Part shown: positions 1 through 11,665 of the stretch, piece after piece
Layout: each line of letters starts with the position of its first letter
Position numbering within the stretch: position 1 is the stretch's first letter
Assembly (NCBI GenBank): GCA_944990035.1
Contig: CALYLX010000025.1
Span: 164,349 to 228,348 of the forward strand
Length of the DNA: 64,000 nt
Source: Clitopilus passeckerianus
Taxonomy: Eukaryota; Basidiomycota; Agaricomycetes; Agaricales; Entolomataceae
Direction of reading: 5' to 3'
Notes under the pieces: model-generated
What the model was told of the DNA's origin: nothing
Databases searched by the model: none
The model's input: only the letters and a program-made list of their open reading frames with translations
Made by a program: the position numbers and the translations under genes

Positions 1-1622
1 TCTGGCAGCACCATCTCATACACTGCCAGCAACACACCGACGCCGTCGCTCGTCTCTGCTACTCACATCAGCCTCTCACCCTCAATCACTTTGCCTAAAT
101 CCAACCCGACGCGATGGCGGAAACCAGGCGTGTCGGCTGCCTCAGGACCTTCAGATTATCTCTCACTAGAAGCCGTGTATCTTGCATGGCTGCTGAAGGA
201 TGCTCCTGGTGCGGAGTACATGAAGCAGGTTAGGGAGAATGGGTTGACGGTTGGATTCGTGAGTGTCACGGAAAGGAAGAGTGTCGTGGACTGGCTGGAA
301 GGAAGAATATCCGAACACGATAGGATTGAACCTCTGTGTATGTATTCTCTACGACTCCAGGAGGAGGGAAGGAATGACCAACATCGTATCATGTAACAGC
401 CGATTCAACCACACCACCCGGAACACCAGCAAAAGGGTCATCTCAGCTTCCTTCTACGACATCCCACAGGTCTATTAAAGCACCAGAAATATCATCTCCC
501 ACCAAACGCAAATATGTGGTCGACGTTCATGATGTCGAGATAGTTAAGAAGTTCAAGCAAAGTGAGGTTGAACTGAAGGATCGGAACACTGTTCTTCGAG
601 GCAAAAAACCAACGGTTCGTCATTCAAATTTGCCCACTTTCAAAGATTTTGCTTACCCCTTATACTTATATAGGAATTTAAGAACACTAAAGAGAAGTTT
701 GGAGAGAAGCTGAAGAAGCTGAAGGAAGCAAGCAAGCCTGGTGTAGCCACGCCTTCTGCTTCAGCACCAGGTCTGGAACTTGTTTGCCTTCCATAGCATT
801 TGAACCGACCTACCTTTGTGAACAGATTCCAAAATGCAAGCCCGGAAAGCCAGTATGTCCACCCACGCTGCTACCGACTTCGCAGTGCTAACAGAATGAC
901 TTCTCCAGAGAATATGTTCCCAATTATTATGATATCTTCCTCTCCAACTGCCCTCATTACCATGCACAATGTCAAGAAATTCCTGCAGGAGTCTTCGTAA
1001 GTCTTATAGTTTGCCTGCAGAGCTATACGCAGACTCACCTTTAAACTAGCTTCGAGCCTTCGCAAGAAGCACGAGCACGAGCAGCTGCAGAAGGGAATAC
1101 CAAATCCGACGACCTTATTCCCATCTACCGCAAACGCACCCACATTGATTCGGCCGGCAAGGAGGCGGAAACCCAAGCCCGCTACTTTGTTGTCGACAGT
1201 GTAGAGGCACTGGGGAAATTTGGCGCCGATGCGTGGGATAGGGTGGTGTGTGTGATGACCACGGGACAAACCTGGCAATTCAAGCCGTACAAGTGGACAG
1301 AGCCGACTCAGTTATTCCATCATGGTTTGTCCAATTGTACCTTCTGCGTCGTGGAATGGAGCTAATAGGGAAAATAGTGAAAGGCATATATGTGGCATGG
1401 GCCAATGATCCCCCGAATCCCAAGATTTCGGACTGGAACGTCACATCGCTCAAGGTACTTGTTCTTCCTCTTCGCGCGTTTTCTCACTTACTCACTGCAC
1501 TTCCTAATGCTTGATAGATTGAGCCTCACCGTCGGCATGTTGACAAGTCCGTTGTTGCGCACTTCTGGAAGATACTTGACGGGTGGATAATGGCAAACAA
1601 ACCTTGGCTCATGAAGGGTTGA
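1..1622 (+). CDS. CDC73: Cdc73 / parafibromin homologue, Paf1 complex subunit (5' end outside window)
   Basis: Cdc73 is a subunit of the nuclear Paf1 complex, which travels with RNA polymerase II and supports elongation and co-transcriptional histone modification. The frame is already open at base 1, so the N-terminus is missing. The N-terminal part carries DYLSLEAVYLAWLLKDAP, as in Cdc73 N-domains. The C-terminal Ras-like fold is clear in order: PIIMISSSPTALITMHNVKKF, DAWDRVVCVM followed by WQFKPYKW, ISDWNVTSLK, then HRRHVDKSVVAHFWKILDGW. The coding sequence is broken by at least six introns, for example 336-469 (exon rejoined as EPL/SIKAP) and GTAAGT at about 998. The stop codon TGA is at 1620-1622 after WLMKG. 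The middle is Lys/Glu-rich and disordered, typical of the family. Identification rests on several collinear motifs and is secure; the exact exon borders between 750 and 890 are not. Confidence 0.9.
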
Positions 1623-1772
1623 GCTACAGACTATCCTCTGATGTATTCGCTGATCTCTGCTGTCCTGTATCCTATGTATTCCTCCGAGCTGCTACTAAGC
1701 CACAATATATACAAAATCACAAAACACGTCGAAAACTAGTCGAAAACTGCAAGACGTCGTACAACAACGCGA

Positions 1773-3291
1773 TTAAGCCCTGTTCACGGTCACGGTCGAG
1801 GTATCATAATCCGGAGGTGGGGCAAAATGACTGGAGCGCCGAACAATGTACTGTTCTGTTTCTCGCTGCTGGGACTCCAACTCGAATATCCTCGCGGTGA
1901 GCTGCGCGATTTTCTCATGTAGCTCCTCCTGAGCTGAACCTGTTCCTACCGGGGAGCTCAGGCCATCTTGAAGCCTTTCACGCCTTTGAAGGGCCTCTTG
2001 GCGTTCTTGGACGATCTGGTCGAGTTGGCCTGTCAACAAGTCAGCTTTTACCCATAAGTCCAGAAAATGAGGAGAAGATGGTACGTTGTTTCTCCGAAGG
2101 AGGATGTGGGTGTTGTGTGAAGGGAACGACTACTGGCCGAAGCACAGGCCGCCCTGCGAGGCTCGTTGTTGGACGCGTTCGATTGACTTCGCCCGCTAAG
2201 GGTGCTTGAGCTTCCATTTCGGTTTGGTCTAAATCGACATGTCGTCTTCGTCGACGGAGAAGCCAGATGAGGATTGCGATCAGGATTACTATCGCAACGC
2301 CTCCTACTACGCCTCCGAGAATGGGTCCTGTGGATGAATGTTTGGATGTTGTTCCCGTTGTGGTGCCTCCTTCGGAAGAGGAGTCTGGAGATGTTGGGTT
2401 AGGACTTGAGGTGTAGATGATGATGGTACCGTCGCTATTTTGACTAGGTCAGCGACTATGAAGAGCAAAATGTAAGCATGGTGTATACGAGGTGGTTGTC
2501 ACAGTAGTAGCCCCTGTTACACCAGACGAACTGGACGGCGAGGAATTGTTGGGTGCGGAGGTGGAAGTTGGAGAGCCATTATTCGTGGTAGCAGGAGTTG
2601 TGTTCGGAGGTTGTGTGGTGGTGGTATGAGAAGTGGCCGGAGGGGTAGTGACAGTCGTTTTCCTAGATCGTTACCTCAGCCCGAGTGCAAGAATATTATC
2701 TGATACTCACGATGTATTCGAGGGTACGGGCTCAGTCACTTTCGTGCCCTTCTTGTAAATAGCAAACGTATCTGTGCTAGGGCACGATACCTCTTGTCTA
2801 TTGCTCCTGATTATTCTGGGTCAGATCTAGGTTACGGCAGCAAGAGATAACGCGTACTTGTAGTAGCAGCCGATATAATAATTAGCACTAGGAAAAGGAT
2901 CAGTATTGAGAATAGGGACCAAAGAAGACCTTGAAGATGCACTCGGCTTGGACTTCGGGGATATACGTATTATACGAGCCCCAGCCAATCTGCAGCTGGT
3001 ATTCCAAGAGCTTCGGAGTCATCCCAATGGCATCGTTCTGAAGCTTGATATCGAATTCCGAGGGGTCTCCGTTAATGGTAGTCCATGTAATCAACGTAGG
3101 TTCTGTATCGTCGAAGATTGTGGTGGTACCCTTCTGAGTAGGTTGGAAAAGCTTCAACGCGTGCGCAGTTAGAGGCCCCAGATAAAGGAAAAGAAACCTG
3201 ACGACCGAGAGAAATTAGTGAAGTTAACCGGGAGATTTCGGCAAAGGCAAACATACAGGCTAGAAAGGAGTGGAAGGATGGGAAAGGCCAT
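1773..3291 (-). CDS. Type I membrane protein: Kre9/Knh1-like ectodomain, Ser/Thr stalk, coil and PPxY tail (paralogue 1)
   Basis: A 35-nt first exon (ATG at 3289-3291, donor GTATGT) joins in phase 2 to an exon completing a signal peptide that ends ...GPLTAHA. The next region, starting LKLFQPTQKGTTTIF and with ITWTTINGDP, resembles the Ser-Thr-rich Kre9/Knh1-type beta-sandwich of fungal wall proteins. It is followed by a Thr/Ser/Pro stalk and a transmembrane helix introduced by GPILGGVVGGVAIVILIAIL and stopped by RRRRR. The cytosolic tail contains a helix with regular hydrophobic spacing (IAQLTARIFELESQQRE) and ends with FAPPPDYD, a PPxY motif. Two paralogues at 18779-20078 and 20405-21812 share this order and the phase-2 first intron. 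No enzymatic motif is visible. Function is unknown; a surface sensor or adaptor is inference. It is type I rather than GPI-anchored because the basic tail follows the hydrophobic segment. Confidence 0.75.
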
Positions 3292-3546
3292 CTCAGCTGA
3301 GGGCAGGAGGCTCCACGGTCATGGAACGATAGAAAGAGACTGCCCAGACTATGGAAACTGCAGATGTATATTGCAGCCGATTGTGTCGACTACTTCACGC
3401 CTATACGGAGTAGGGTCGCCATCGTTTTTCGTCCGCATCAACTGGGCCGAGGGCAGCATGCCACATGGAAGTCTGATTCTGTCTGAAGATCATCTGCCTA
3501 TCATCCTCCAATTTTCGGATCCGAGATCTGATTGAGGATATTCTGG

Positions 3547-4217
3547 CTAAGAGATCGCCCGACAACCGTCCTGAGCAGGCTTGTCAACAGCGAGACTCGG
3601 CGTCAACGTTAGAAATGTCATGATTAGCCACAACGCCTGTGGTGGTCCAAAGAGCCCGGTTCCCTTCGTTATCACAGCGTCAATAAGACTCAGAGTTGAC
3701 TGGAACCCGGGTATCAGACTTGCAAACATCATGAGTGCTAAAGCTGCGAAGATGATCAATGAATATTTGAATAGCCAAGGGAAATAGAACGCCGCGACGA
3801 AGAACATGTCCGACCAGCGTGACTGCATTGTATCAAAGATGCCAGCCCACTTGTCGGTGGGTTCTCACCCTTCTCTCAACAAGGTCATTCAAAAAGGTTT
3901 CTCGGTCGCTCGTCATCAAGATTCTCGGGTACGCTCGCAACCTGTCAAGAGATCCTTTTGAGATTAGTCCGGTATTCGACATTCAATCACGGTGCCTCAG
4001 AACTGGCAAGATCCCGTTCTTTCATGCGATATAAACCGCACGCCGTTGTTGGGATAGATCGGGATGGATTTCGATGTCCCATCCGTACTTATTCTCTCTG
4101 TTGCGTAACATTCGCTTTTCAAACACATCTTGTCCTTTATAGGCCCTCTGGCAAGAGTGGGGTTGCACAGGCTGGTACCGTGATAGGAGTGGGGTTAAGG
4201 ACCCAAGCAATTGCCAT
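3547..4217 (-). CDS. Possible small multi-exon membrane protein gene or remnant
   Basis: I do not recognise a family. The 3' exon is hydrophobic with two likely membrane spans (SDMFFVAAFYFPWLFKYS... and ...LIIFAALALMMFASLIPGF). It can be joined in phase 0, through a GTGAGA...CAG intron at about 3830-3880, to an exon reading LMTSDRETFLNDLVERR. Further upstream an exon reads KYGWDIEIHPDLSQQRRA, and an ATG at 4215-4217 starts MAIAWVLNPTPITVP. I could not join all these pieces in one frame: the simplest acceptor upstream of LRAYPRI leads to a stop. Either a small exon was missed or this is a decaying gene. The open stretch and its hydrophobicity are seen directly; a working gene is inference. Confidence 0.3.
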
Positions 4218-4952
4218 CTTGAGGCCAGCTGGAGCTTGACTGCCTTATTTGGTTGTAGACCTGCCTTTTTCGTAGCATTTCTATTCGTCCCGTAATCGTG
4301 TATTCCCCGCGCGTGCGTCCCTGGGTCGGATAGCTTATTATAGGTTCTTGACACCTAACCACCACCACCATTAGAGTAGTGTCAGGGTCAACCAATGACT
4401 ATACCCTCAGCCTCTCTTTGGTATTGAAGGTCACCAGGATCCCTACTCATTTGCTCGGAAAGTTATCAAACATCAAGCTACTCGACCTTCGTGGTGTTGC
4501 CGAGAAGCCTGAGCTTACGCTTCTCTCGTTACTCTATGTTCCCGAGTGATTCTTCTTTTCTTTTCACCCCACTCTCCCACAGATTCCTCGACCGAACACC
4601 TAGATTCGTCACCCTGTGGTCAGGAGTTCTTCTCTTCCACATCGTCCATGCAGCGTGTGACATGGATGGGTGCCAGATCTCGCGTCGAGGCTTCCGCAGA
4701 GACTGCATCCGCTCTGAAAGTATCGGCTCGTGACGGCAACAATGGTTGCCAACGGTCAGGAGTTGGTAACTTGCTGAAATGTTAGCTCATGGCAACTCAG
4801 GGCAACACCCTCGAATATCCTTAGACGAAACTCCACATCCACATGATAGGGTCATAGCGTTTCGAACCTATATAAGGGGGCAGCAGGGGCAACTCACCGC
4901 TCTGGCAGCCTTCATATCTCATACGCAATCAAGCCCTCGCATCGTATCCAAA
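4218..4952. other. Intergenic, upstream region of the DUF4185-like gene
   Basis: No convincing coding exon is seen on either strand. The 3' part holds a good TATA box and is the likely promoter of the rightward secreted-protein gene. Confidence 0.5.
4869..4875 (+). promoter_or_regulatory. TATA box for the DUF4185-like gene
   Basis: TATATAA lies about 80 bp before the ATG at 4953, within CTATATAAGGGGGC. This is a fitting distance for a fungal core promoter with a short leader. Confidence 0.6.
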
Positions 4953-6694
4953 ATGAAGAACTTCAAGCTGGCGGCTGCTTTGGTGTTGGCTGCTATCAAC
5001 TCTGTGCATGCTGCCCATACCGTGGCAAGCAGCCAAATAGTGCGTGTCCCCATCTCCTTCCGACGATCATGAATACTGAACGTTCTGTTCCTGAAGGTCG
5101 GTATCATGGCGCAGCAGAATGTAAACAGAGACTCTTGCGGTTCTGTACGGATGCGAAGTGACGCAGTGGTAAGCCTTCGTTCTGTATATTTCAGTCCTCG
5201 GAGTCTGATCCCCCTCCTTAGCTCTGGGTCTGCCGCGAGTGGGTATTCCCTGCTCGGGTCATTCAAACTTGTATCTCATTCTCCTGAAGCTCGCAGCCTG
5301 TGAAAAACGGAGTTCCTACGCTTCCTATCGTAGTCAATACTGCTGCATGGTCCACCGTTGGTTCAAATGGACCATCTCTCGTCCAGTACGTTCAAGCCAA
5401 TTGTTCTCCCACCGGCCATTTCTGACTTCTGCTAGGACCGGCAATGCCGATACACCTTATTTTCCGCTTCAGGGTAATATCTCGTATCGCAACTCAGCCT
5501 TGTCTCCTCTAACTTTAATGAACAGCTGATATGTGCAATGGCAACACGGCTGGCGCATGCGGCGACGGAACTCGTTGGGTAGGATGGCCGGATACGCCAC
5601 CTTTGATCACCATCGCGTTCCCCAACGGCGATGTGGGCGCCTATACTTGGTACGTGCGGTGTGCGGGAGAAAAATCGTCAATCTGACGCGATGTATCGAT
5701 AGGGTGTCCAGACAACATCTGGATGGCTTAGCCCTAGCCCCGGATTCGATCAATTTCGCAACGGTAAGTGCTCGATCTTCTCAACTCGGCGTGAATGTAC
5801 CTGATTATTCTGCATCAGAGCCTATACTATAGCGAATATCAACCGGAAAGAGATGGCACAAATCTTCCTCAAGTCCATTTGATCAACGAACGTATGTCAA
5901 CTTCTCCCTCGATTCAAATTTATTCTTGATAGCTTCCTACAGAATTCTGGGGTGCCAACGATGCACCATATGGCACATACGGATCAGTAACCGACCCAGC
6001 AACCACTGTGGCCTACCTTTATGGCCAGCGCGCCGACGGCTCCATTGCTCTGGCTAAAGTTCCCACTGGATCTGTTACAGACAAGTCCAAGTACCAATAC
6101 TACGTGAATGGAGGATGGACGTCGAACAAGCCCGGCAGGAACGACACCAGCGCATCGATTCCAAATGCTGGTGCAGGCGGTCAAGGAACATTCTATTATT
6201 CTTCGTAAGCAAATTTCGTTCTACACAAACTGTAACTTGTGACCTGACTATCGGATTATCAAGGCTCTGGAAGGAATATGTCTGGATTGGTGGTAACAGA
6301 TTCCCAGGTAACCCCTAAAATCTTTTGACCCCTTCGTAAGCTGACCATTTGCTGTCTAGGAGCTACATTCTTCATGACGACTGCTCCCAACCCTGAAGGT
6401 CCTTGGGCGGCTCCATATGTTAGTTTTTATTGAATACTTCTCCGAAGACGACACTCATTCATTTCTTTATCAATAGCAAATTTACCAAGCCCGGGGTGGC
6501 ACTGCGGGACTCCCCGCCTACTCTCTGCAAGCTCATCCGGGATTAACCACAGGCACTGGCAAGGATATGTACCTGGTCAGTCTTAGTAAACGTGTTCCAA
6601 AGGTCGACTCGACTAATACTTCTCTCGGTAGACATTCACCAATGTGACGGATGTTTATACCACCCCTTTGATTCACATTACTTGGGGGTCGTAG
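4953..6694 (+). CDS. Secreted DUF4185-like protein
   Basis: The protein begins with a signal peptide (MKNFKLAAALVLAAINSVHA) and is read through about ten short exons. Successive pieces are NVNRDSCGSVRMRSDAV, LWVCREW, NGVPTLPIVVNTAAW, CGDGTRWVGWPDTPPLI, FWGANDAPYGTYGSV, KEYVWIGGNRFPGATFF and TTAPNPEGPWAAPYQIY, ending ITWGS with TAG at 6692-6694. This set resembles fungal secreted proteins annotated as DUF4185, which are thought to form a beta-propeller related to glycosidases; the family name is from memory. No experimentally established activity can be assigned. One very short exon (about 21 nt, LWVCREW) is required to keep the frame. Exon phases agree across all junctions, which supports an intact gene. 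A strong TATA box precedes it. An extracellular carbohydrate-related role is inference. Confidence 0.72.
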
Positions 6695-7000
6695 ATGATT
6701 GTATCGTTCACCACGGAACGTGGAATAATTCGATCAAAATTCGATAGTCAGCAGGACCTTGCTCTGATTATCGTCTTCTAAAATGCGTATACCTTACTAT
6801 CGCCAATATAGTTGAAGTTGATACCCTCGCGGGAGGTGATTGTCGTGTTCATGCATGCGTCGTAGCTGAGATCGCCTTTGAATTTCCAGATGTAAGAAAT
6901 GTACAACGCTTTACACTACGTAGATTCTCAAGCAAATTGGATCAGACTCGCGAATCCGTAATATACATACCACAGCCCTTCATTTCTTGCACCATACCCT
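6695..7000. other. Convergent intergenic region
   Basis: This lies between the ends of the DUF4185-like gene and the old yellow enzyme. Nothing further was recognised; it presumably holds both 3' UTRs. Confidence 0.5.
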
Positions 7001-8534
7001 TCAGTATACCGCAACAGGATAGTCGGTGTAACCAAGAGGGAATTCACTTTCGACCTCACCCCCTTGAATGTGAAGATAATCGAGAGTATTATCTAGAGCC
7101 TTGCCCAACTGGATGCGCTTGACAAGATCGGGGTGGATGATGAAGTTGAAGCCAATGGCGATGGCGTCAATCGTGCCGGAGGTGACGAGCTTGGCACCTT
7201 CCTCAGCCGTTACGCCACCGTTAAGAACGACTTTGGCGTTCTTGATTGAGGAGCGGTAGGTCGCGAGGAAGTCGTGGTCGACTCCTCGAGGGACACCTGT
7301 ACAGTATATCAGAAATAGAGAAGAATTCAGAAGGACATCGTTCCGTACCGTCGAACTTGGGGTCGAAGTAAGCATTGTATCGACTCAGGGCGATGTAGGA
7401 TACGCCAAGCTTGTCAACCTCACTGAGGAAGTACTTGTACGTCTCGCTTGTTTCCGGTAGGGGCATTCTGGGTGGAGGAACAACGTGTGAGAAAAAATGA
7501 GTTTGCAAGAAATTCGAAATCGAGAGTGACCCACCCGACATCGTTGTACCCGCCTGCGGGGCTAACCTTGATGGCGACGTCGTTTCCAAACGACTCCTTG
7601 ACTGCCTTGACGACTTCAAGGCCGAAGCGAGCACGGTTCTCGACGCTACCACCCCATTGATCGGTGCGTTGGTTTGCGCCACTGTCGAGGAATTGCACGA
7701 CGAGGTAGCCGTTGGCACCATGAACTGGGTGTTGGTGATCAGAGTCCTGTATTGCGGAGAGAACAATAAAACTACTCACTTTCGGCACCGTCAAAGCCAG
7801 CTTCCTTTGCATTAATAGCGGCCTGCCTGAAATACTCGACAAGGGTCGAAGGATCCTCAACTGCTGTGGGCTACAAAAAAGTTTAAGAGAAAATTAAGGG
7901 GGAAAGTCGCATGAAGACCTACCGTTACGTATTCTGGTTCACCAGGGATAAATCTGAACTTGCCGCCACGGGCGGCGATTGCGGATGGCGCATATACAGG
8001 CTAACATGTAAACATGTATTAGCGCATGATAGCTTCCGATAACCCGTTACAACGTACGGTTCCTGCGAGTTTCTGCTCTGGAGCATCGGGATGGGCGACA
8101 CGACCAACTGTTGCGACAATCAATTTTGATCTCAAAGGCAGCTGAAGTCGGGCCTACCGTGCCAAAGCTGGGCGTAAATTAGGGAGCCGACGGCGTGAAC
8201 CTCGTCTGTGATTTTCTTCCAGGCAGCGACTTGCTCCTTGCCCCATATTCCAGGAGCATTCGGCCATTCAGTGCTGTAGAAATTGTGGGAGTGAGGTTGC
8301 GCTCAAGCGGTACCATAGAAGGCTTTCGTACCCCTGACGAGTCACAAGTATACCCTCCGAGACAATGAGTCCCGAGCCCTCTTTAGCTCGTTGTTTGTAG
8401 TATTCGGCCATGATGGCACTTGGAACGGCCCCCGGAGCACGACTACGAGTCATCGCCGACATAAAAATACGGTTACTAGCTTGACAAGAGCCGATTTTCA
8501 CTGGGGTAAAAAGGGGGCTTATCGAAGAAGACAT
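7001..8534 (-). CDS. Old yellow enzyme family NADH:flavin oxidoreductase
   Basis: An FMN-dependent TIM-barrel ene-reductase that reduces activated C=C bonds with NAD(P)H. Exons starting at ATG 8534 read LFTPVKIGSCQASNRIFMSA, then MTRSRA, EYYKQRA and GLIVSEG, then IYAQLWH joined to VGRVAHPD. The active-site block VHGANGYLVVQFLDSGANQR has the His-x-x-Asn pair that binds the substrate carbonyl and the Tyr proton donor (HGANGY). It is followed by RTDQWGGSVENRARF, then KVVLNGG and AIAIGFNFIIHPDL near the phosphate-binding end. About eight exons cover the usual 360-370 residues, so the gene looks complete. VVQFL replaces the commoner LLDQFL, a mild variation. The physiological substrate cannot be told from sequence. 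Confidence 0.9.
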
Positions 8535-9161
8535 TGCAAGAGTAGGAAACTTTCGTTTGAGGCAAAAGAGGGCAGATGCTGCTGATGTCCTAGCAGAACA
8601 ATCTAGCAGTTTTTATACAAGCCCACCGCTTAGTCCCCAGAGTTGCGCTGAGTTACAACATCCGCGTTTCCGTGTTGGCTTATAGAGAACATAGATTCTT
8701 ATACAAGAAGCCAGTGAATTTTAGCAGAGGAATGGGCTTGGTTTCTCACCGAGAGTCGACCGAGAGAGAGTTGGAGTCAAATCAGAATTACGATTTGGAT
8801 TGTCCCGGCTGACGTAGAAGTGCGTACGTTATCCGAAAGCTGCCTAGAAAAGGAAATAACTTGCATCAACAGCATCCCTCTGGCCATCACGACGCGTACT
8901 TACAAGTCTAAGGCCAGTACTACAAGTGGCGAATTTTGGGCAAATTCGACCTCATGTCAATGGGCGCTCAGCGAGTGGTCAGCTGGGCGGGCAATTCAGC
9001 GCTAAATAGACACAACCTGAGGCTGTAGCTATTGAGTGATGGCTACGTGAATATCTGCATCGAGAGCGGCGATGCTGTCGCTAGAGACCCGAACTATAGT
9101 ACTGAGACTGCGACTATCATAGCTATCCTTTTCTATGGACTTAGGTTACTGCTGAACCGAT
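8535..9161. other. Divergent intergenic region
   Basis: No gene is recognised. It contains the TATA box of the leftward oxidoreductase and presumably the promoter of the rightward NACHT copy. Confidence 0.5.
8610..8617 (-). promoter_or_regulatory. TATA box for the old yellow enzyme gene
   Basis: TATAAAAA on the minus strand lies about 76 bp upstream of the ATG at 8534. Confidence 0.55.
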
Positions 9162-11110
9162 ATGCCAACCTTGCCCAGCAACGAAGTCAACATATTTGGC
9201 GGCCGAATCATAGAAACTGGCATATACCATGAACATGTTGCTCCAAGAAGAGTTCTCTCAAAACTTCCTACTCCCAGAGAACACGAGGTGATAAACCTTT
9301 CTCAGAGGGCCTCGAGATTTTGCAGGAATGGGTTGCCGCTGGAGCCCTACATAACTCGGGCGAACGATTTGACCCACCAAGATGTCACCCGGAGACCCGA
9401 ACCGCAGTCTTGGACATGGTAGCAAGTTGGGCTGAATCCGAAAGCTCAGACTCCTCCCAGAATATAAAATGGCTATCAGGACCCGCCGGAGCTGGCAAGT
9501 CAGCTATTGCCCAGACACTTGCCGAGCAATGGGACAGGAAAGGCATTCTCGCTGCCGGTTTCTTCCTCTCCCGGACTGCCGCGTAGCGCAACGAGAAGAC
9601 GTTTATCGTGGCCACCATACTATATCAACTCTTGCGGTCTTATCCAGATTTGCGACATTCCGTAGAGCAAGCGATTGAAGACGATCCGCTTATCTTCCGG
9701 AAGACACTAATATCCCGGATTGAAGCACTTGTTATCCGCATCTCGAATGCACCGGCATTTGTTTCCTTACCGAAGGATACGCATCCACCGAAAGTCATTG
9801 TTGTAGACGGATTAGATGAATGTCATGCCGAACGTGCCCAACAAGAAATCCTCTCCGTTTTGTCCACTCTTCTAGGACGATGCAACATATCCCTACGCGT
9901 CTTCGTGACCAGCAGGCCAGAGCAGCAAATTCGGGATGCTTTCGATGAACCAGACCTCCAACGCTATACTTCCCACATCGTGTTAGATGATAGTTTCGAC
10001 CCCCGTGCAGACATCGAATTGTATCTGCGATGCAAATTTCAGGAGATCAAGACTCGGTGTCGAATGAAAGACGACCAATGGCCGTCCGAGGATGCACTTC
10101 AGACTCTCATTCAGAAATCATCCGGCCAGTTCATTTATGCTTCGACGGTTGTCAAGTATATCAGCCCACCCCATAACGACCCACGCCGCTGCCTGCAAGT
10201 CGTGCTGGGGATAGAACATCCTGGAGAAGACACACCATACGCTCCGCTCGACGCCCTCTATACCCACATTTTGTCTTGCGTTGCCGCGTCCTCATCTGAT
10301 GTCGCGATGGACGTCTTTTCTTGCTTCCTTGCGAACGCTTCCAATCCATGGGACCGATCTGCGACTGAACAGATAACCAAGCGACTATTCTACATGAATT
10401 TGGACCAGATCCATCGACATCTCATCGACTTACATTCTATTCTTTACATCCCCGCTTATAGTGAACCATTCCGATTTTACCATGCATCGTTCGGAGATTT
10501 TTTAATAGACCAAAAACGGTCGAGGAAGTTCTATCTATCCCCCTCGGAAGCTCACATGCGTCTCACAAAACTCTACTTCAAACACGTTCTAGAAGGTATG
10601 GCTACCGGAGTAGATATGGCTGTCGATGCAACATGGTGGCATGTCAATGCACAGATGTTTAACCACATGAAACTTTCTGCCCCAGATTCGGCACTGAGGG
10701 CTCAGTTGGAGATCTGTCTGTGGCCGAACAACAAGAACTTCCCCCAACTGCTTCGCGAGTTTGGAATTCCACAATCCAGTCCCAAACCGGATCTGTTCAA
10801 GGCCATCGAGTTCTGCAGCTACAGAACCGGTATTCTCGATTACCTCGCGGTATGCCTAGCGCTCTCCACTGTTTGGAATTACCCCTCTAATATTGTTTGA
10901 CAGAGGTGTTATAGATCCCAAGAAAGCAACACACTTCGACGCTTACTCGTCGAAATGAAGTTGATTCCCTATCGCTCCAGGGCGTTCGTTATATTTGCGA
11001 TCTCCACTCGCAGAGGGTGCGCTAAACCTGGACACCCAACCCTCGTCTGTAAAAGATTTCTGGCCCGGACCCCAAGGCCACTAGATGAACAAAAGCGCAC
11101 CGCGCAATAG
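9162..11110 (+). pseudogene. NACHT-domain NTPase copy, broken by a frameshift and an in-frame stop
   Basis: The locus is collinear with the intact NACHT gene at 11911-13830. The N-terminal piece MPTLPSNEVNIFGGRIIETG is in frame 3, but the continuation EILQEWVAAGALHNSGERFD is in frame 2, so the frame is lost at about 9270-9310. Walker A (GPAGAGKSAIAQTLA) is intact. A TAG at 9584-9586 then interrupts LSRTAA/RNEKTF where the intact copy reads SRTDSSRNSKTYF; a single C-to-A change of TCG would explain it. Beyond the stop the same frame runs 430 codons through the Walker B region (VIVVDGLDEC) to a GTATGC donor, then an exon reading RCYRSQESNTLRRLLVEM matching the partner's last exon. The long undamaged downstream frame suggests the lesions are recent. 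A truncated protein or a restart at 9608 is possible. The final stop at 11108-11110 is a guess. Confidence 0.75.
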
Positions 11111-11438
11111 CCGCGTTCTCCTGTAGGCAGTTGAGTTCTCATTGGTAGTGTGGGTGACCTGCTCGTGAGCCAATCTCACCTGGTTGGCGATTTCTATACT
11201 AACTACTGGTAGAAGAATCTGTATCCCTGCTCCCCTCCCAAACCGACCAAACCTGGAGCCCAAAACCTTTTTCTGTCTGAATCACGGAAGTAACGATCCT
11301 CGAACGTTACATGCTTGGCCATTTAGCCAATGCAGACCAATCCACATATTTGTGAACTCGCGAAGCCCCAGGGGCAGGGGAAACCAGGATCTCTCATATT
11401 CGTTGATTAATCCACGAGTTATACATGGCATACACATA
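11111..11438. other. Intergenic region between NACHT copy and microgene
   Basis: No coding exon or RNA gene was recognised. The plus-strand open frame here overlaps the microgene in antisense and shows no family resemblance. Confidence 0.45.
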
Positions 11439-11665
11439 CTACTTGGACTGGGTATTGTTCGGAGAACCGCTAGTAGGGTTGGTGGGCGCAGGTGCCGGGA
11501 CAGAACCAGAAGAGGGTGGTTGAGTGGTAGGAGTCTAGGGCGTAGATGTCAGTTAATGACTGGGCGATACGGATAGGTCCCTTGAATCAGCAACTCACAG
11601 GTTGGGAAGACTGCAATTCAAAGTGAGCATAACGCTAGTGTATGATATTAAGAGTCACCTACCAT
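11439..11665 (-). CDS. Putative 36-residue Pro/Ser/Thr-rich microprotein with a 3-nt first coding exon
   Basis: The reading is ATG (11663-11665) directly followed by a GTAGGT donor, a 52-nt intron ending TTGCAG, a 12-nt exon (TCTTCCCAACCT), a GTGAGT donor, a 64-nt intron ending CCCTAG, and a 96-nt last exon ending TAG at 11439-11441. All junctions are phase 0 and give a 36-residue product that starts MSSQPTPTTQPPSSGSVP and ends NNTQSK. There is no signal peptide or hydrophobic segment; composition is low-complexity and probably disordered. Three good donor/acceptor pairs in phase within 230 bp argue for a real small gene, but chance is possible. It sits between two convergent NACHT genes. I know no homologue and assign no function. 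Confidence 0.45.

Noticed and set aside
9270..9310. Intron to explain the frame change in the left NACHT copy
   Set aside because: A good acceptor (CTTTCTCAG) exists but no donor of correct phase gives a reasonable length, and the paralogue has no intron there.
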